A stretch of 64,000 nt of DNA from Vombatus ursinus (GCF_900497805.2 NW_020954550.1:34379078-34443077), one strand, 5' to 3'. Shown: positions 20,200 through 31,859, counted from the first letter of the stretch. A program made the numbers and translations. Notes: a model not told the origin generated them from the sequence alone.

Positions 20200-21800
20200 T
20201 CATGAGGGTCTTCCTTCTGTTTTGTAGATATGACTCATTTCATTTTAAAATCGTATTATTGTTCACCTTTTTGGACTTCCTCAAAAAAGTGATGTCCCTT
20301 AGGTCTTAGAGTTTGCAAGAACATTACATGGGCAAGGCAATACCCTGATTAACTTGGCATCATAGTCTGACTAGCTCACTCTAGTCTCAGCTTTGTGGTA
20401 CTTATCACTAAAGACCCAGGTGCTTGGAGAAAGAGATTAACCAGAATGAAATTGTACACATGAATCTTCCTGTTCCTTGCTCATTCAAAGTGAGTAGGTC
20501 CTAATGTTCTCGAGTAGAAATTAGCTTTATCCTTAGGAGGTATTTCAGTGGAATTAAATACTGTTTGCAGTCATGGTTTCAAGGGAGATACACATGAGTT
20601 CAAATCTATTTAAATATAATCAGAGATAGAATGATCCCGCATTATGTGTCTCTGAAGTGTCTTCTCAGTGTCTGGCAGTGATTTTACCTCTGATGTTATA
20701 GAAGGACGTCAGTGGACTCCCTCATGTGTATGCCCACATCCTGGATCATCAAGGTTGAAACTCAAGAGGGTGACTAAGATGTCCTAAGATTTTCAAAAGT
20801 GCAGACAGACCCTGCACCTGCCTCTAACACTCAGAAAAGCCCCTTGTCTGGATGGAGACAAGATGTGAATCATACTATTAGTAAGCCCTGTGCTGTGAAG
20901 GGATCTTACTCAACCATTGTCTTTCCCACTGGTTCAGCTGCTTCTGGGGAGGCCCTGACCACATAGGTTAACTCAGGGCATCTCTAATGTGCATGTTGGT
21001 AAGATATCTTGTAAAAATTCTCCTCCTTTCACATGTGAGAGCATGCAGAGTATTATTTCCCATATCCTTGTGGCTAACCAACATGCCGATGGCTCTTTTA
21101 CAAGTCGGAAAACTGAATAAGGGGGCCACTTTGGGGAATTTGCCTGAGATGTTATGGGGACTAGCAGATCACTTCTTCTCACTAATATACTAGTGCTACC
21201 CAACTCCTGGGGTTGTTGTGAGTTAGGAGCTTTATAAAACCTTAAAAGGCAATGGAAAATGAATTACAATGATTCTGTTGTTCAACACTCAGTTGGACTT
21301 GCTAAGAATTGCTGAAGGAAAAATAGTCCTACTCCTCCCTGCCCCTACACATACTGTGTGTCTAAGGGGAAAATTTCAGAAAAATGGAAAAATTTTTATT
21401 GATCACCTGGGTGTGCTATTTCAGTGTTATCATCATGATCAGAATTTCAGGGATAAGAATGAGAACAAACAGTGAAAAGTGTTCTATTTTGGTGCTAAAT
21501 AAAGAAGGAAATTTATATGATTTTTCTATTCTGAGAAATGATTTATGATTTGATAATAGAGACTATGGGAGCTTTATTGCTCCCATTTCCCAACATCTGC
21601 GTAATTGAGATAAGCCTCCATGCAGTGCTGATGGCAGGGCCTCTTACATCAGCAAGTAACAACCCTTGGATAATTCTGACACTAAATAACTTCATGGAAG
21701 TACTCAATGCACTTCATGACTGTTTATCTACTATTATCCAACCATATAGGTCATGGAAGTATCTCCTGAATTAATGAGAACATGAGTGAACAAGGAAATA
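20200..21800. other. Unassigned 1.6-kb stretch
   Basis: This is the longest run with no repeat I can name, except a possible MIR tail at about 21200-21250 ('gttgttgtgagttaggagct'). Overlapping frames on both strands near 20973-21203 and others at 21269-21475 and 21538-21774 have no domain and are not accepted as genes. It may be older unique DNA. Confidence 0.4.
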
Positions 21801-21811
21801 AAAGGCAAAGT

Positions 21812-22005
21812 GGAGTTGTGGGAAAGGGCTAGATTTGGAGTCATAGATGTAGCATAAAATCCCAATTCTCCCATTTATTACTTAAATAACTTTGAAGAAA
21901 TCATTAAACCTCTCCTCACTTATGGCTTCTTTATCTATTAGATAAGGGGGTTGACCAAGATTACGCCTCAGGTTCCTCTGACCTCAAAATCTACGATTCT
22001 ATCAT
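21812..22005 (+). mobile_element. MIR-type CORE-SINE with L3-like tail
   Basis: Head 'gtgggaaagggctagatttg', 'ataaaatcccaattctccca', core 'taactttgaagaaatcatta', tail 'gggttgaccaagattacgcc', 'ttcctctgacctcaaaatct'. Confidence 0.7.
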
Positions 22006-22099
22006 TTATTTGAAGAAAAGAGTTGTCATATGCCTGGAATTTCATGAATATTGTGAAGACATATAAGTGTGGTTGAATTAAGCTGCCCCACAGATTTGG

Positions 22100-22335
22100 T
22101 CATTCATTCATTTTGTTTGTTTCAGTGTGATCCAGACTGATTTCACTGGTATGGGGGACTCCCCAGTGACGAAACTCCTGTTATCTTTTCTGCAAGTTAT
22201 TGTTTTAAAGGGTTGCTTGGAGCACTGAGAAGTTAAGTGACTTGTCTAGGGTCACTTAACTAGCATATGTAAACAGGCAAGACCTGAACTTGGGTCTTCT
22301 TGACTCTGAGGTTGAACCTCTATCTACTATATCAA
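22100..22335 (-). mobile_element. MIR-related CORE-SINE (long-tail type)
   Basis: Reverse orientation: 'gatttcactggtatggggga', 'ctccccagtgacgaaactcc', 'cttggagcactgagaagtta', 'agtgacttgtctagggtcac' and a head 'ctctatctactatatcaagc'. One of the best preserved examples of this tail type here. Confidence 0.8.
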
Positions 22336-23005
22336 GCCATGTAAAATATTAGAATTGTGTGGAGCCCCTGACTGCTTATGGAACATAATGGGAGAAAATG
22401 ACATTCTTTTAAAAGTCTACTGAATAGGCCACTCCTTATGGGTTGATGGCCAGTCTCTCTTTAGCTATCACAAGGTAGGGGTTAAGAGATGGTAGAAGGC
22501 CTTCATATGGCAAAAACCTTCCTCTGCCTGCAGCATGGTGGAGGCAATATACTTGTGTGGTTCAAAGGGAGGAAAAATAGCTATTTCTGGCATCTGCTAC
22601 CCTAATCCTTCTCCAAAGGAGACTTTAATTCCCAGGAGGCAAAGCAGGAAGATGGGACCAGAGGCCACCACTCTGCTTTCCTCAGAGGGAAGGAATGCCT
22701 GGCTAGAATTATATCCATAGCTTCTCTTAAATATGATTAGTTTAGTTGATATGATCAAGTTCCATCTAACTTCTGATTGCTGTTTCTCATTATTGAAGGG
22801 GTTGTGGAACCCAAGCTTTGTATCCAAGGTTTTATGCCTCAAATACACATCTGATTAAAGAAAAAAATATTGCATTAGTTGTAAGGGATGGTGAAAGTGA
22901 GGTTAACTTTATGAACTATCTAGTTGTTTAACTGAATTTAAATTTTCTCCCTCCTCCAAAGTTAACTTGTGTGTGTAAAGAACTCAATTTCCAAACTTGT
23001 TGTTT
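22336..23005. other. Unassigned sequence
   Basis: No repeat recognised. Two overlapping frames on opposite strands (22535-22720 plus, 22597-22848 minus) lack any motif and are treated as chance. Confidence 0.4.
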
Positions 23006-23009
23006 TCTA

Positions 23010-23445
23010 GTTCTTAAACTTTTTGACCTCTTTGCTGCTGCTGCCACTATTCATCATCCTCTCCTTCTGCAAACTCTCTCCTGTCTGGGTTTTCCTGACA
23101 CTATTCCCTCCCAATTCTTTGTCTGCCTAGCTGACTCCTTCTCAGTCTTCTTTGCTTGATTATCACCCAGATCACTTTCCCTAATTTTGGGTGATCCTTA
23201 AGACTCTGTCCTGGGCCCTCTTTTGTCTTTATGCTCTCTCTAGAGGACCTCTGTTTTGTGCCTTTCACTGACCATTTCCCAATGCCTAGAATACACTCTC
23301 TCCTCACTTCCAACTCATAAAATCCCCCTATTTTTCCAAGATGCAGCTCAAGCACCACATTTTTCATACATGAAATTTTTACTGAACCTATGCCCCAAAT
23401 GCTTCCCTCCTTCACTGCTTTGTTTTTATTTGTATTGATCAAATA
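23010..23445 (+). mobile_element. L2 LINE, ORF2 end plus 3' region
   Basis: The left half corresponds to the L2 reverse transcriptase region ('actccttctcagtcttcttt', 'agactctgtcctgggccctc', encoding a degraded form of the G-S-V-L-G-P motif). The right half is 3' sequence ('ccaatgcctagaatacactc', 'aagatgcagctcaagcacca'). Sequence between the halves is missing. The 113-codon minus frame 23101-23442 is antisense to it. Confidence 0.75.
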
Positions 23446-23464
23446 TGTGTGTGTTTGTTTTCAA

Positions 23465-23620
23465 ATACACCACTCTGATGTTTATTACTTGTGTCATCTT
23501 GGCCAAGTCACTGAGCTTCCGTAGGACTCAATTTCCTTGCATGTAAAATGAGAGGCTTAGAACAATTACCCTCTGAAGACCCTTAAACCTCTAAATCCAC
23601 AATTCCATGAACTTTTCAAA
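23465..23620 (+). mobile_element. MIR-type SINE with L3-like tail
   Basis: Core 'catcttggccaagtcactga', 'aatttccttgcatgtaaaat', tail 'ttaccctctgaagaccctta'. The head is truncated. Confidence 0.65.
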
Positions 23621-24285
23621 AGGTCTAACTCTTGGTTGTGAAGCAATGCATCCTCATGACTATCAGTCTAAATATCGCTATTTTGTGAAATATTACTTTT
23701 TAAAAATCTTCTTTTGACCTGCCAATCCATTTACTTAAATAGTACCAAGATTTTTAAAATTGCATTTAACCTTAGCATGAAGCATTTTTTTACAGAAAAA
23801 AATATATTCTTTTGCTGTAAAACAGACATTTCTGGAGTCTAAAAACTAGGAGATTGTTTTATTGTATCAAAATCCTTCAAAAACTTCTCCTTAAGCACTT
23901 TCTATCTAGGCTCCTCTGTCACTCAAAGGACTGATAATTTGATATCATAATACCCTTCACTGAGGGAAATTTCCATTTTTGCCAGGGTATACTTGCTCAA
24001 AATTTTGAATTAGTTAGCAACAGCTCATGCAATATCTAAGATCAGTTAACCCCACTGCAGAGTTTCTTGACCTATTTTAAGTAGATTCTAATCCATGAAT
24101 TAGCAAAAAATCCCCATCTAATATGTTTGTCAGGCCAGGAGGATGGACTAAAGATTGCTGGATCTATTTTTAAATGACAGAGGAAGCCTCCCTTATCCTT
24201 TATCTTGTTTGATTTTACTTCTCAGTTCCCAAATGGACTTTAATAGCATTCTCCCACAGAGAGTCACATAGATTACATAAATATG
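23621..24285. other. Unassigned sequence
   Basis: No gene or repeat recognised in about 660 AT-rich bases. Confidence 0.4.
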
Positions 24286-24289
24286 TTCT

Positions 24290-24445
24290 TGTACTATGTA
24301 TATCCTATCTCCTCATTGATATAGTAAAACTCCTTGAAGGCCAGGACAAGGATTTGTACTGCTTTCATTTCCAAAAGTATATAATATATTGCCTTCCACA
24401 TAGTAGGTAGCTTATTATAGCAGCTTTGTTAATTGATTTGGAAAT
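24290..24445 (+). mobile_element. L2 LINE 3' end fragment
   Basis: L2 terminus: 'gtaaaactccttgaaggcca', 'ggacaaggatttgtactgct', 'ccacatagtaggtagcttat'. Confidence 0.65.
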
Positions 24446-24499
24446 TGTAAAAGTCATAGAAGAAAGACAAATATATACATTTGTATGTCTATGTAGGAA

Positions 24500-24640
24500 C
24501 GGCATCATGATATAGTGAAGAGGGAACTGCCATCTGGGACAGGAAGACCTAGCTCAACTACTGCCTCTAACACGCATGGGTTGTGTGACTCTGGGCAAAA
24601 CACTTAACCCTTCAGTGCCCCAGGCAACTTGCTAAGGTTT
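24500..24640 (+). mobile_element. MIR-related CORE-SINE (long-tail type)
   Basis: 'ggcatcatgatatagtgaag', 'caggaagacctagctcaact', 'gtgactctgggcaaaacact', 'cagtgccccaggcaacttgc'. The tail is lost into the adjoining microsatellite. Confidence 0.7.
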
Positions 24641-24644
24641 TAGA

Positions 24645-24649
24645 GTGTG

Positions 24650-24693
<44 letters not shown>

Positions 24694-24740
24694 ATATGAG
24701 AGAGAGAGAGAGAAGAGAGAGAGAAAAAGAGAGAGAGAGA

Positions 24741-24810
<70 letters not shown>
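24645..24810. repeat. Composite (TG)n-(GA)n microsatellite
   Basis: A pure TG run (24645-24690) is followed by 'tacatatg' and a long GA run (24698-24810) with a few AA interruptions. Translated frames on both strands here (poly C-V, poly R-E, poly S-L) are artefacts. The tract is probably length-polymorphic. Confidence 0.97.
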
Positions 24811-24811
<1 letters not shown>

Positions 24812-24978
24812 ACACAGGAACTAAATGGTACAGAAAAGACTTGAGCTCAAGTCCTTGAACTGAGATTCAGATGCACTTTCCACTATATTCTGAGTTAGTC
24901 TTTGACATGTTGAGAAACTGATGTACAGGCCATTTACTTGACTAGTCTTTGAATAATTCTAATGCAAAACCTATTTTT

Positions 24979-27758
24979 GGGAGCCAAGATGGAAGATTAG
25001 AGGCAGCAACCCAGCTGAACTCTCTTGACATTCACCTCTGAACAACTTTAAAATAGCACCTCAAATCAAATTTTGGAAAGGCAGAACCAACAAAAGATCA
25101 GAGTGAGACATTTTTCTGGCTTAAGAAAATTTAATAAGTCCACAGGAAAGGTTTATGATAACAGGGTAGGATAGAGGCCTGTCCTGAGGGCACTATGCAG
25201 CAGCAGCAGTAGCTTCAGGAGTTCTTAGCCCAGAGATGATAAGGGAATGGCAAAGATAAGGGAATGGTCAGAAAGAGATCACAGAAAATCCATTGCTTGC
25301 ATTGGGTACAGCTAGTATTGACTGGCAACTATTGCTCATCAGCAGTTTTGGGTCACAGTTCCAGGGTTAAGAGGAGTGCTAGTACTTGTAGCTGCAGAGG
25401 AGCAGGGGACCTTCTTGGGTAAAGACCAGGAGGATGAAGACTAGGAGAGCTTTGAGGTCTTAGATTCAGAGAGAAAAATAGAAATTGAAAAAATCCACAG
25501 ATCACCTCCTGAAAGGGATCCCAAAATTAAAACTCCCAGGAATATTATAGCCAAATTCCTGAGCACCCAGATCAAGGAGAAAATATTACAAACAACCAGA
25601 AAGAATAATTAGAATATCCAAGAGGCACAGTCAAGATCACATAAGAGTTAGAAGCTTTCATCATAATGGAGAGGAAGCCTTAACTGGAAGGCAAAGGATC
25701 TAGGACTACAACCAAGAACAACTTATCTAAGAAAACTGAGTATAATCCTGTGGGGGAGGATGAATATTTAATTAAATTAGTGGCCTTTAAAGTATTTTTG
25801 ATGAAAAGTCCAAAGATGAATAGAAAATTTTTCATTCAAACATAAGACCCAAGAGAAGAATGAAAAGATAAGCATGAAAAAGAAACCATAAGAGACTTAA
25901 TAAATGTAATTCCTAAGAACTGTATCATTATTAGGGTGATTAAAAGGAGTTTACATAGATAGAAAGCATGCATGTGAGTCAATTATGTTGACGTGATCAC
26001 CAAAAACAAATGAAGAAGTGAGAAAGAGGGATTCACTGGGAGAAGGTAGTAAGGAAGGTAGAATGGGAAACGTTTTCTCACATAAAAAAGCAATTCAACA
26101 AAGAACTTTTTACAGGGAAAAATCAGGTGGTGGTGGTGATGGTCATGGTACTGGACAATGTCTGAGCCTTAATCTCATCATAATTGGTTCAAAAAAGGAA
26201 GAATATATATACACATATTCAGTCAAATATAGAACTCTATCTTACCCAATGAAGGAAATAAGAGAAGAATGGTATAAGAAAAAGGTGGAGGATGATGAAA
26301 GAGAAGGAAAATTAAGGGAGGAAGTGGTTATAAGCAAATTAGATCTTTGAGGAGGGACAAGATAAACAGAAAGAGAAAAGAATAAAGAGAAGAAAATGAG
26401 ATGGAGGAAAATATACTGTTAGTATATAACTATGAATATGGGTGGGATGAGCTCACCCATAAAACAGAAGTCGATATCACAATGTATTTGAAACAAGAAT
26501 CCAAAAATATATTCTTTACAAGAGACACACTTGAAGCAGAAAGACACACATAGAATTAAAATAAAGGACTGTGAAGAATCTAATAGGCTTCAGTTGAATT
26601 AAAAAAGGCAGGGGTAGCAATCATGATCTCAAACAAACTAAAAGCAAAAATAGGCTAAATTGAAAGGGATAATCAGGGAAACTACATTTTGTTAAAAGTT
26701 ACCATAGACAAAGAAGTAACATAAAAAACACAGCAAGTTTCTCTGATAAAAGCCTCATTTCTCAAATACATAGCAAATTGAGTCAAATTTATAAAAAAAA
26801 TTAGAGCCATTCCCCAATTCATATATGGTCAAAGGATATGAACAGGCAGTTTTCAGAAGAAATCCAAGTTATCTATAGTTACATGAAAAAATGCACTAAA
26901 TCATTATTGATTAGAGAAATGCAAATTAAAACAGTTCTGATGTACGATCTGTCACCTATCAGAAATGACAAACACTGGAGGGGATGATAAAACAAATAGT
27001 AAGACTAATGAACTTTTAGTGGAATAGTGAACTGGTCCTAACATTCTGGAGAACAATTTGGAACTATACTGAAAGGGCTATAAAACTGCATACTCCTTGA
27101 CCCAGCAATACTACCATTAGGTCTATATCTCAAGGAGATCAAAGGAAAAAGAAAAGGCCCTGTATGTACAAAAATATTTATATTAGCTCTTTTTGTGGTG
27201 GCAAAGAATTGGAAAGTGAAGGGATGCTCAACAGTTGGGGAATGCCTGAACTAGTTGTGTCACATGATTGTGATGGAGGACTATTGGGCTGAAAGAAATG
27301 ATGAGAAGAATGTTTTCAGTAAAACACAGCAAGACCTATATGAACTGATGCAAAGTGTTGTGAAAAGAATCAGGAGAACATTATGCATGGTAACAGCAAT
27401 GTTGTAATGATGATCAACTGTGAAAGACTTGACTGCTCTGATCAATACAATGATTCACGACAATTCCAAAGGATTCATGATGAAAAAAAAATGATATCCA
27501 CTTCCAGAGAGAGAACTGATGAAACCTGAGTGTAAACTGATGTATAATTTTCTCACTTTATATATATATATATTTGCTTTTATTTCCAATATGGCTAATA
27601 TAAAATATGTTTTCCATGATTTCACATGTGTAATTGATATAATATTGCTTGTATTCTCAGTGGGTGAGGGAAGGAGTGGGAAGGAGATAGAGAATTTGGA
27701 ATTCAAAATTTAAAAAGGAAAGAATGTTTAAAATAAATAATAAATTTAAAAAAAAAAC
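24979..27758 (+). mobile_element. L1 LINE, 5' end kept, internally deleted
   Basis: It opens with 'gggagccaagatggaagatt', a typical L1 5' terminus, and has a short 5' UTR. A C-terminal ORF1 relic follows (about 25490-25850: 'aggaatattatagccaaatt', 'caactgagtataatcctgtg'-like). Part of the ORF2 endonuclease lies at about 26490-26710 ('aagagacacacttgaagcag', 'gcaggggtagcaatcatgat'). At about 26720 it jumps to the 3' UTR ('gataaaagcctcatttctca'), which runs to the A-rich end. The reverse transcriptase is absent. Stops are frequent; the 110-codon frame 26018-26350 lies in the inter-ORF region and is not a gene. Confidence 0.85.
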
Positions 27759-27824
27759 ATTGTGTTCCAATTAATCCTGTATCTCTCTGGTTGCCTAGAT
27801 AAAACATGTATTTTAGTTTTTAGT

Positions 27825-28065
27825 TTTAAGCATTTATTGATGCTGTTTTCTTGGCCTAGAATTCCTTTTCCTCTCTCTAAATCCTACACATGCTCAGTAA
27901 TTACATCAAGTTCCATCTCTTCCATTAGGCCTTTCTTGATTGTTCCCTTTAATTGTTCCACATTAATTAATCTCTGGACTCCTAAAACACTTAATGTGTG
28001 TATCAGTCATTGTTGGCACTTAAAAGATACTATCTTGCTTTGTTCCATAATTATTTGATAAGTGT
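27825..28065 (+). mobile_element. L2 LINE 3' region
   Basis: 'ttcttggcctagaattcctt', 'atcaagttccatctcttcca', 'ttaggcctttcttgattgtt' correspond to the region just before the L2 terminus. The extreme 3' end is absent. Confidence 0.65.
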
Positions 28066-28545
28066 ACATCTGTAAGGCAGTGCAATAACATCAAGGCAAA
28101 CAGCCCAGGAAGTCCTGCAGAGGCTGGATAAAGAAGACAGGACTGTTGTTGCTCTGAGCAACACACTAGTGCTTCTCTCCCAGCAAGCAGGCAATTAACT
28201 AAGGTAATTAAGGCTTTGCAAAATATTTGGGACTGGCTTTATAATTTTTACAAGGCAGGGAGAATAATTATGAGGGAAAGAGTAAAGAAAGACCTCTGAT
28301 GCAATAAGCGTGCACAGTTGAGATCATTCAGAATCCCTGGGCTCCTTTCCTTCTTTCTTAGTTTGTGTGCCAGGCTGAGATAGTTCTCTTATAGGGAAAG
28401 GTAACCAGAAACCCCTTCTGGAGAAGACTTAGGGAAGGATATGATAGGTGAATTCAAGTAGACATTCTTTTTGGCCTGAGGCTAGCACCAGGAGTAACAA
28501 GTAGTAGTTTCAAAGATGTAAGTTTAAGCTTAATTCAAGGGGAAA
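28066..28545. other. Unassigned sequence
   Basis: No repeat or gene recognised. It is locally richer in G and C than its surroundings. Confidence 0.4.
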
Positions 28546-28549
28546 GTTC

Positions 28550-28745
28550 TTAATAATTGTGGTTGTCAAAAAGTAAAATGCTCCCCAACCCCCAAGAAAC
28601 AGTAAGTTTCCCTTCCTCAGAAGTCTTCAAACAAAAACTGATAGCTACTTGCTAAGCACATTGGATAAGGGATTCTTTGTCAGGAGTGAGTTAGACCTCT
28701 GAACTTTTTGCCAACTATAAGATTGTATGCCTTATTTATATCTTA
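28550..28745 (+). mobile_element. L3/CR1 LINE 3' end
   Basis: 'cctcagaagtcttcaaacaa', 'aaactgatagctacttgcta', 'gggattctttgtcaggagtg', 'agttagacctctgaactttt' correspond in order to the L3 3' region. The final 'attctatgatt' type repeat is lost. Confidence 0.65.
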
Positions 28746-29380
28746 TTTGCACCTTATTTATGTTACCTTGGTTAAATTTCATGTGTCCATCAGTGCTGGC
28801 AAGCATAGTCAATGACCCAGACATACGTCCACTGCCTTAGTAATGGCCAGTAGTTTTTAAGACCAAGTCACTTTTTCTCAAAGCGTACTCATAATAGAGG
28901 GTGGAGGTTTTGTCACTGTTAGTGCTTGGAAGATAGTCTTATGGCATCCGTTCTGTGATAGGCATGGAAGAGCCAGGGAAGGACGAGTCTGGCGCTGTTT
29001 CTGACTGTTCTGGAATCTGAGATCAAGGGAAATGAGTGGGACATGTCTACAGCAACCATGAAAGATTTAAAACTGTGGGGAGACAGATTGAGCCAGACAA
29101 AAGGTTGGATCCCTGGCACACTCTGTAGTTAACTTCCTAATTTAGTACAGACTTCCAGGCCCAAATCTTTACTTTAGTAACTGATTCTCTTACTCCACTC
29201 AGTCTCTGAATGTCAACACTCTGCAGACACCTTGGCATCAAGTCAACCTGGCTTTCTGGTTTATGCTTGTTTTCTTCCCAACTTGAGTCCTCATTCTTCT
29301 GCCCGAGGGAGGAAGAGCCATTACCCAACTCGGGGGCTACTTACCTACTCAGCTCACTTTCTTTGGTTAGGATATACCAG
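28746..29380. other. Unassigned sequence, locally CpG-containing
   Basis: CpGs are denser here than in the neighbouring DNA (for example around 28985-29000 and 29300-29330). Two minus-strand frames (28919-29119, 29137-29328) have no domain; the second begins MGNGSSS, which alone means little. I cannot assign the segment to any family. Confidence 0.35.
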
Positions 29381-29384
29381 TAAG

Positions 29385-29470
29385 GATTATTTCTTATATT
29401 TGTAGTTGTTTTCTCCTCAGTAGCTACTTCAGTGCTAGGCCCATAGAAGGTGTTCAATGAATACATATGT
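29385..29470 (+). mobile_element. L2 LINE 3' end fragment
   Basis: 'gtgctaggcccatagaaggt' and 'gttcaatgaatacata' are the last bases of L2. Confidence 0.6.
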
Positions 29471-30025
29471 GATGTTTGGAAGCCTGCCTGAACTAATTAA
29501 AGACTGTAAATCACCATTTCTGTTGGAAAATTACCAGTGACATATAATAATCATAATTATGAATGCCAATGAGAAATTGGAAACAGCAAAACAATATCTT
29601 TTGACTGCCTTGTCCAGAATAGTAATTAACATTCTTACTTTCACCTTTGATTGACTGTAGAAGGGCTAAAAAAAAAACAAACAAAAAACTGAGCATCCCA
29701 AGCCTTCAGTCACATGATGCAAGAATTCAATTCTAGTCTGTCAGTTCAAACAAGGGGAGGATAGGAGAGGGATGTGTGTGTGTGTGTGTGTGTGTAATAC
29801 AGTCTGATTGGAAGGGTTTGATGAAACCAATTGTTTTACTGAATTGACTTGTTAATGAAGTGTGAAGTTGACCCAGTGATCTTATGTCATTCATCAATGA
29901 TCTTCTAAATTGCTATGTTCAGGGGCAGGCAATTCTAAGGCAAAATACTCCCTCTTCTGCCTTTTTCAATGATAAATGAAAAAAAAAAGTTGACAAATAC
30001 AAACCATATAGTGATTTACTGTCTT
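29471..30025. other. Unassigned sequence with (TG)n run
   Basis: Contains a (TG)n microsatellite at 29772-29795 and otherwise nothing recognised. Confidence 0.45.
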
Positions 30026-30029
30026 TTAT

Positions 30030-30190
30030 ATGTCATCCTGAAAGAGTAACTTTATCACTTACTCCCTATGGGACCTTAGGAAGGTTACCTATTTGGCTCC
30101 CAATTCTCTCATTTTTCATATGAGAGAGTTGTGTTGTGTGACCTATAAGGTGTATTTTAGCTCTAAATATATGATCCTATGAATAAAGTA
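30030..30190 (+). mobile_element. MIR-type SINE with L3-like tail
   Basis: 'gggaccttaggaaggttacc', then 'gacctataaggtgtatttta', 'gctctaaatatatgatccta'. The head is poorly preserved. Confidence 0.6.
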
Positions 30191-30234
30191 GTATCATGGA
30201 GCAAAGAGTGCCAGGCTAGTTTTGTTACTCTTCA

Positions 30235-30665
30235 TTTTATTTTTTTTTGATTTTAATTAGAAACTTTTCATGGTATCCAAAAAGGCTACTCTGCGCTTAT
30301 ACTTTATGAAGTGTTTAGCATAAATGAATGTTGTGCTTTGGCAAATGCTTTTTTATGCATCTAATGAGATAATCAAGTGTTTTGAGAGATTTTCATGTTT
30401 AATATGAATAATTGTGCTGATTGTTTTCCTAACATTGAACCATCCTTGCATCCCTGGTATAAATCTAACATATCATGATGAATTGCTGTAGTCTGATTGA
30501 TAGAATTTTAATTATAATTTTTCATTAATTTTTATAAATTAGTCTATACTTTTCTTTCTGTGTTTTATCTTTCCCTGGTTTAGGTATTAGGATTATATTT
30601 GTCTCATGAGTCTGACAGATTGTTTTCTTTGTCAATTTCTATGTCTCCTTTGGATTATTGTTATT
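30235..30665 (-). mobile_element. L1 LINE ORF2 fragment
   Basis: Read on the minus strand this is the L1 reverse transcriptase region. On the plus strand the hallmarks are 'gcaaatgcttttttatgcat', 'aacattgaaccatccttgca', 'tccctggtataaatctaaca' and 'tggtttaggtattaggatta', conserved between marsupial and eutherian L1s. Neither the element's ends nor a poly(A) tail are present. Confidence 0.8.
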
Positions 30666-31284
30666 GGGGTAGGAGTGGAGATGGAAGAGAGCTTGACAAA
30701 TAACTCAAGGAGAATAAATAATTTATGAGATTTTGTTCAATTTTTTATATCCACATCATATATCCCCTTCACTTTTTATATCCCCATCATGGCAGTATGT
30801 GATGTCTCTGTCTTAAATCTATACCATAAAAATATCTAATTTAATAGAATACCAGACAGGATAGAGTTGGTCAAAGTTTGAGCTTAAGTTCTAATGAGAT
30901 ATTGAGAGTCTGATGGAATTCAAACTAGTACCTAGATCTAGGGCTGGCTCTAGCCAAAAATGAGTACAAATACTTGAATCCTCTATTCCTACCTTATCCA
31001 TGGGGAACCTCTTTTCTTCTGAAAATTTACATCCTCTTCAATCACTGTCCTTTCCTCTTCACCCAGCCCTACCCTCTGGAAGCCCAGTGTGGTAGCAACT
31101 CTACACAGTTTCTTCCTTCCAATTTGTTAGCACTGGATCACAAAAGGCTTAAGAATATCATGATTCTTTCCTCCTTCCTCCACCCCTCTACTGAAAATTG
31201 TCTATCTATTTTTCTTATTCTTTCTGAACCTATTTCTCTATCATCTGATGAAGAATTAATCCATGCTAATGAGTTGATTTGACT
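30666..31284. other. Unassigned, part possibly L2-derived
   Basis: Pyrimidine-rich text at about 30970-31260 resembles L2 internal sequence in style, but I see no diagnostic motif. The frames on both strands (30974-31282, 31138-31374) have no domain. Confidence 0.35.
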
Positions 31285-31518
31285 GGGTAGCATGATGCAG
31301 TGGATAGAGAGCAAGGTCAAGTCCCGCATCTGACACAGAGAGCCTATGTGACCTTGGGAAAAGTACTTCACCACATAGAGCCTTCAGGCAACTCTCAAAT
31401 ATTAAAAATTGCAGAGTAGGTGCTGGTGTGCATTGATGGAGAACATTTCCTCATCAGGAGTTCCCTAGGCCAGTGGAATCATAGGCTAGATCCAAACAAA
31501 CAAATAAACAAACAAAAA
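31285..31518 (+). mobile_element. MIR-related CORE-SINE (long-tail type)
   Basis: 'gtagcatgatgcagtggata', core 'gtgaccttgggaaaagtact', tail 'caggcaactctcaaatatta', 'gcagagtaggtgctggtgtg', 'catttcctcatcaggagttc', closing with a (CAAA)n run at 31494-31518. Confidence 0.8.
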
Positions 31519-31664
31519 TTGTTGATGATAAGCCAGAGGAGACCCTCACGGTCCTTGGTTTCCCAGGTAACTATATTTTAGAAGTGCCCAGAATTTCCAA
31601 ATTTATTCTAAGTTATGAGGTATTATGATGCTAAGATTTACCACCAGGTAAGAAAAAAAATGTT

Positions 31665-31850
31665 TGACTTTATTTTATTCTTTAAAGTTTGCAAATATGT
31701 TGTCTTTATTTTATAGATGAGGAAGTGGGGACTTGGAGATTTCACATGACTTGCCCAGGGTCACACAGCTAATAAACATCTGGGCAGAATTCAAATCAAG
31801 ATATTTCTGACTCAGAGTGCAGAACCCTATTGCTGTCCCATGCTCCCATG
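31665..31850 (-). mobile_element. MIR-type CORE-SINE
   Basis: 'ttatagatgaggaagtgggg', 'gacttgcccagggtcacaca', 'gcagaattcaaatcaagata', then a head ending 'attgctgtcccatgctcc'. Confidence 0.8.
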
Positions 31851-31859
31851 GCCAACAAA

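Noticed and set aside
20973-21203. Overlapping 76- and 68-codon frames on opposite strands
   Set aside because: No motif in either, no codon-like pattern, and the mutual overlap is typical of chance open frames.
24612-24844. Opposed frames of poly Cys-Val/Arg-Glu and poly Ser-Leu
   Set aside because: Products of the (TG)n-(GA)n microsatellite.
29137-29328. Minus-strand 63-codon frame starting MGNGSSS, a possible N-myristoylation start as in retroviral Gag
   Set aside because: A myristoylation-like start is weak evidence. There is no matrix, capsid or nucleocapsid motif and no LTR nearby, so nothing supports a gene or a retroviral relic.
28746-29380. Possible LTR, because of locally higher CpG density
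   Set aside because: I found no TG/CA ends with matching flanks and no ordered TATA and poly(A) signals, unlike the 10.7-kb LTR.
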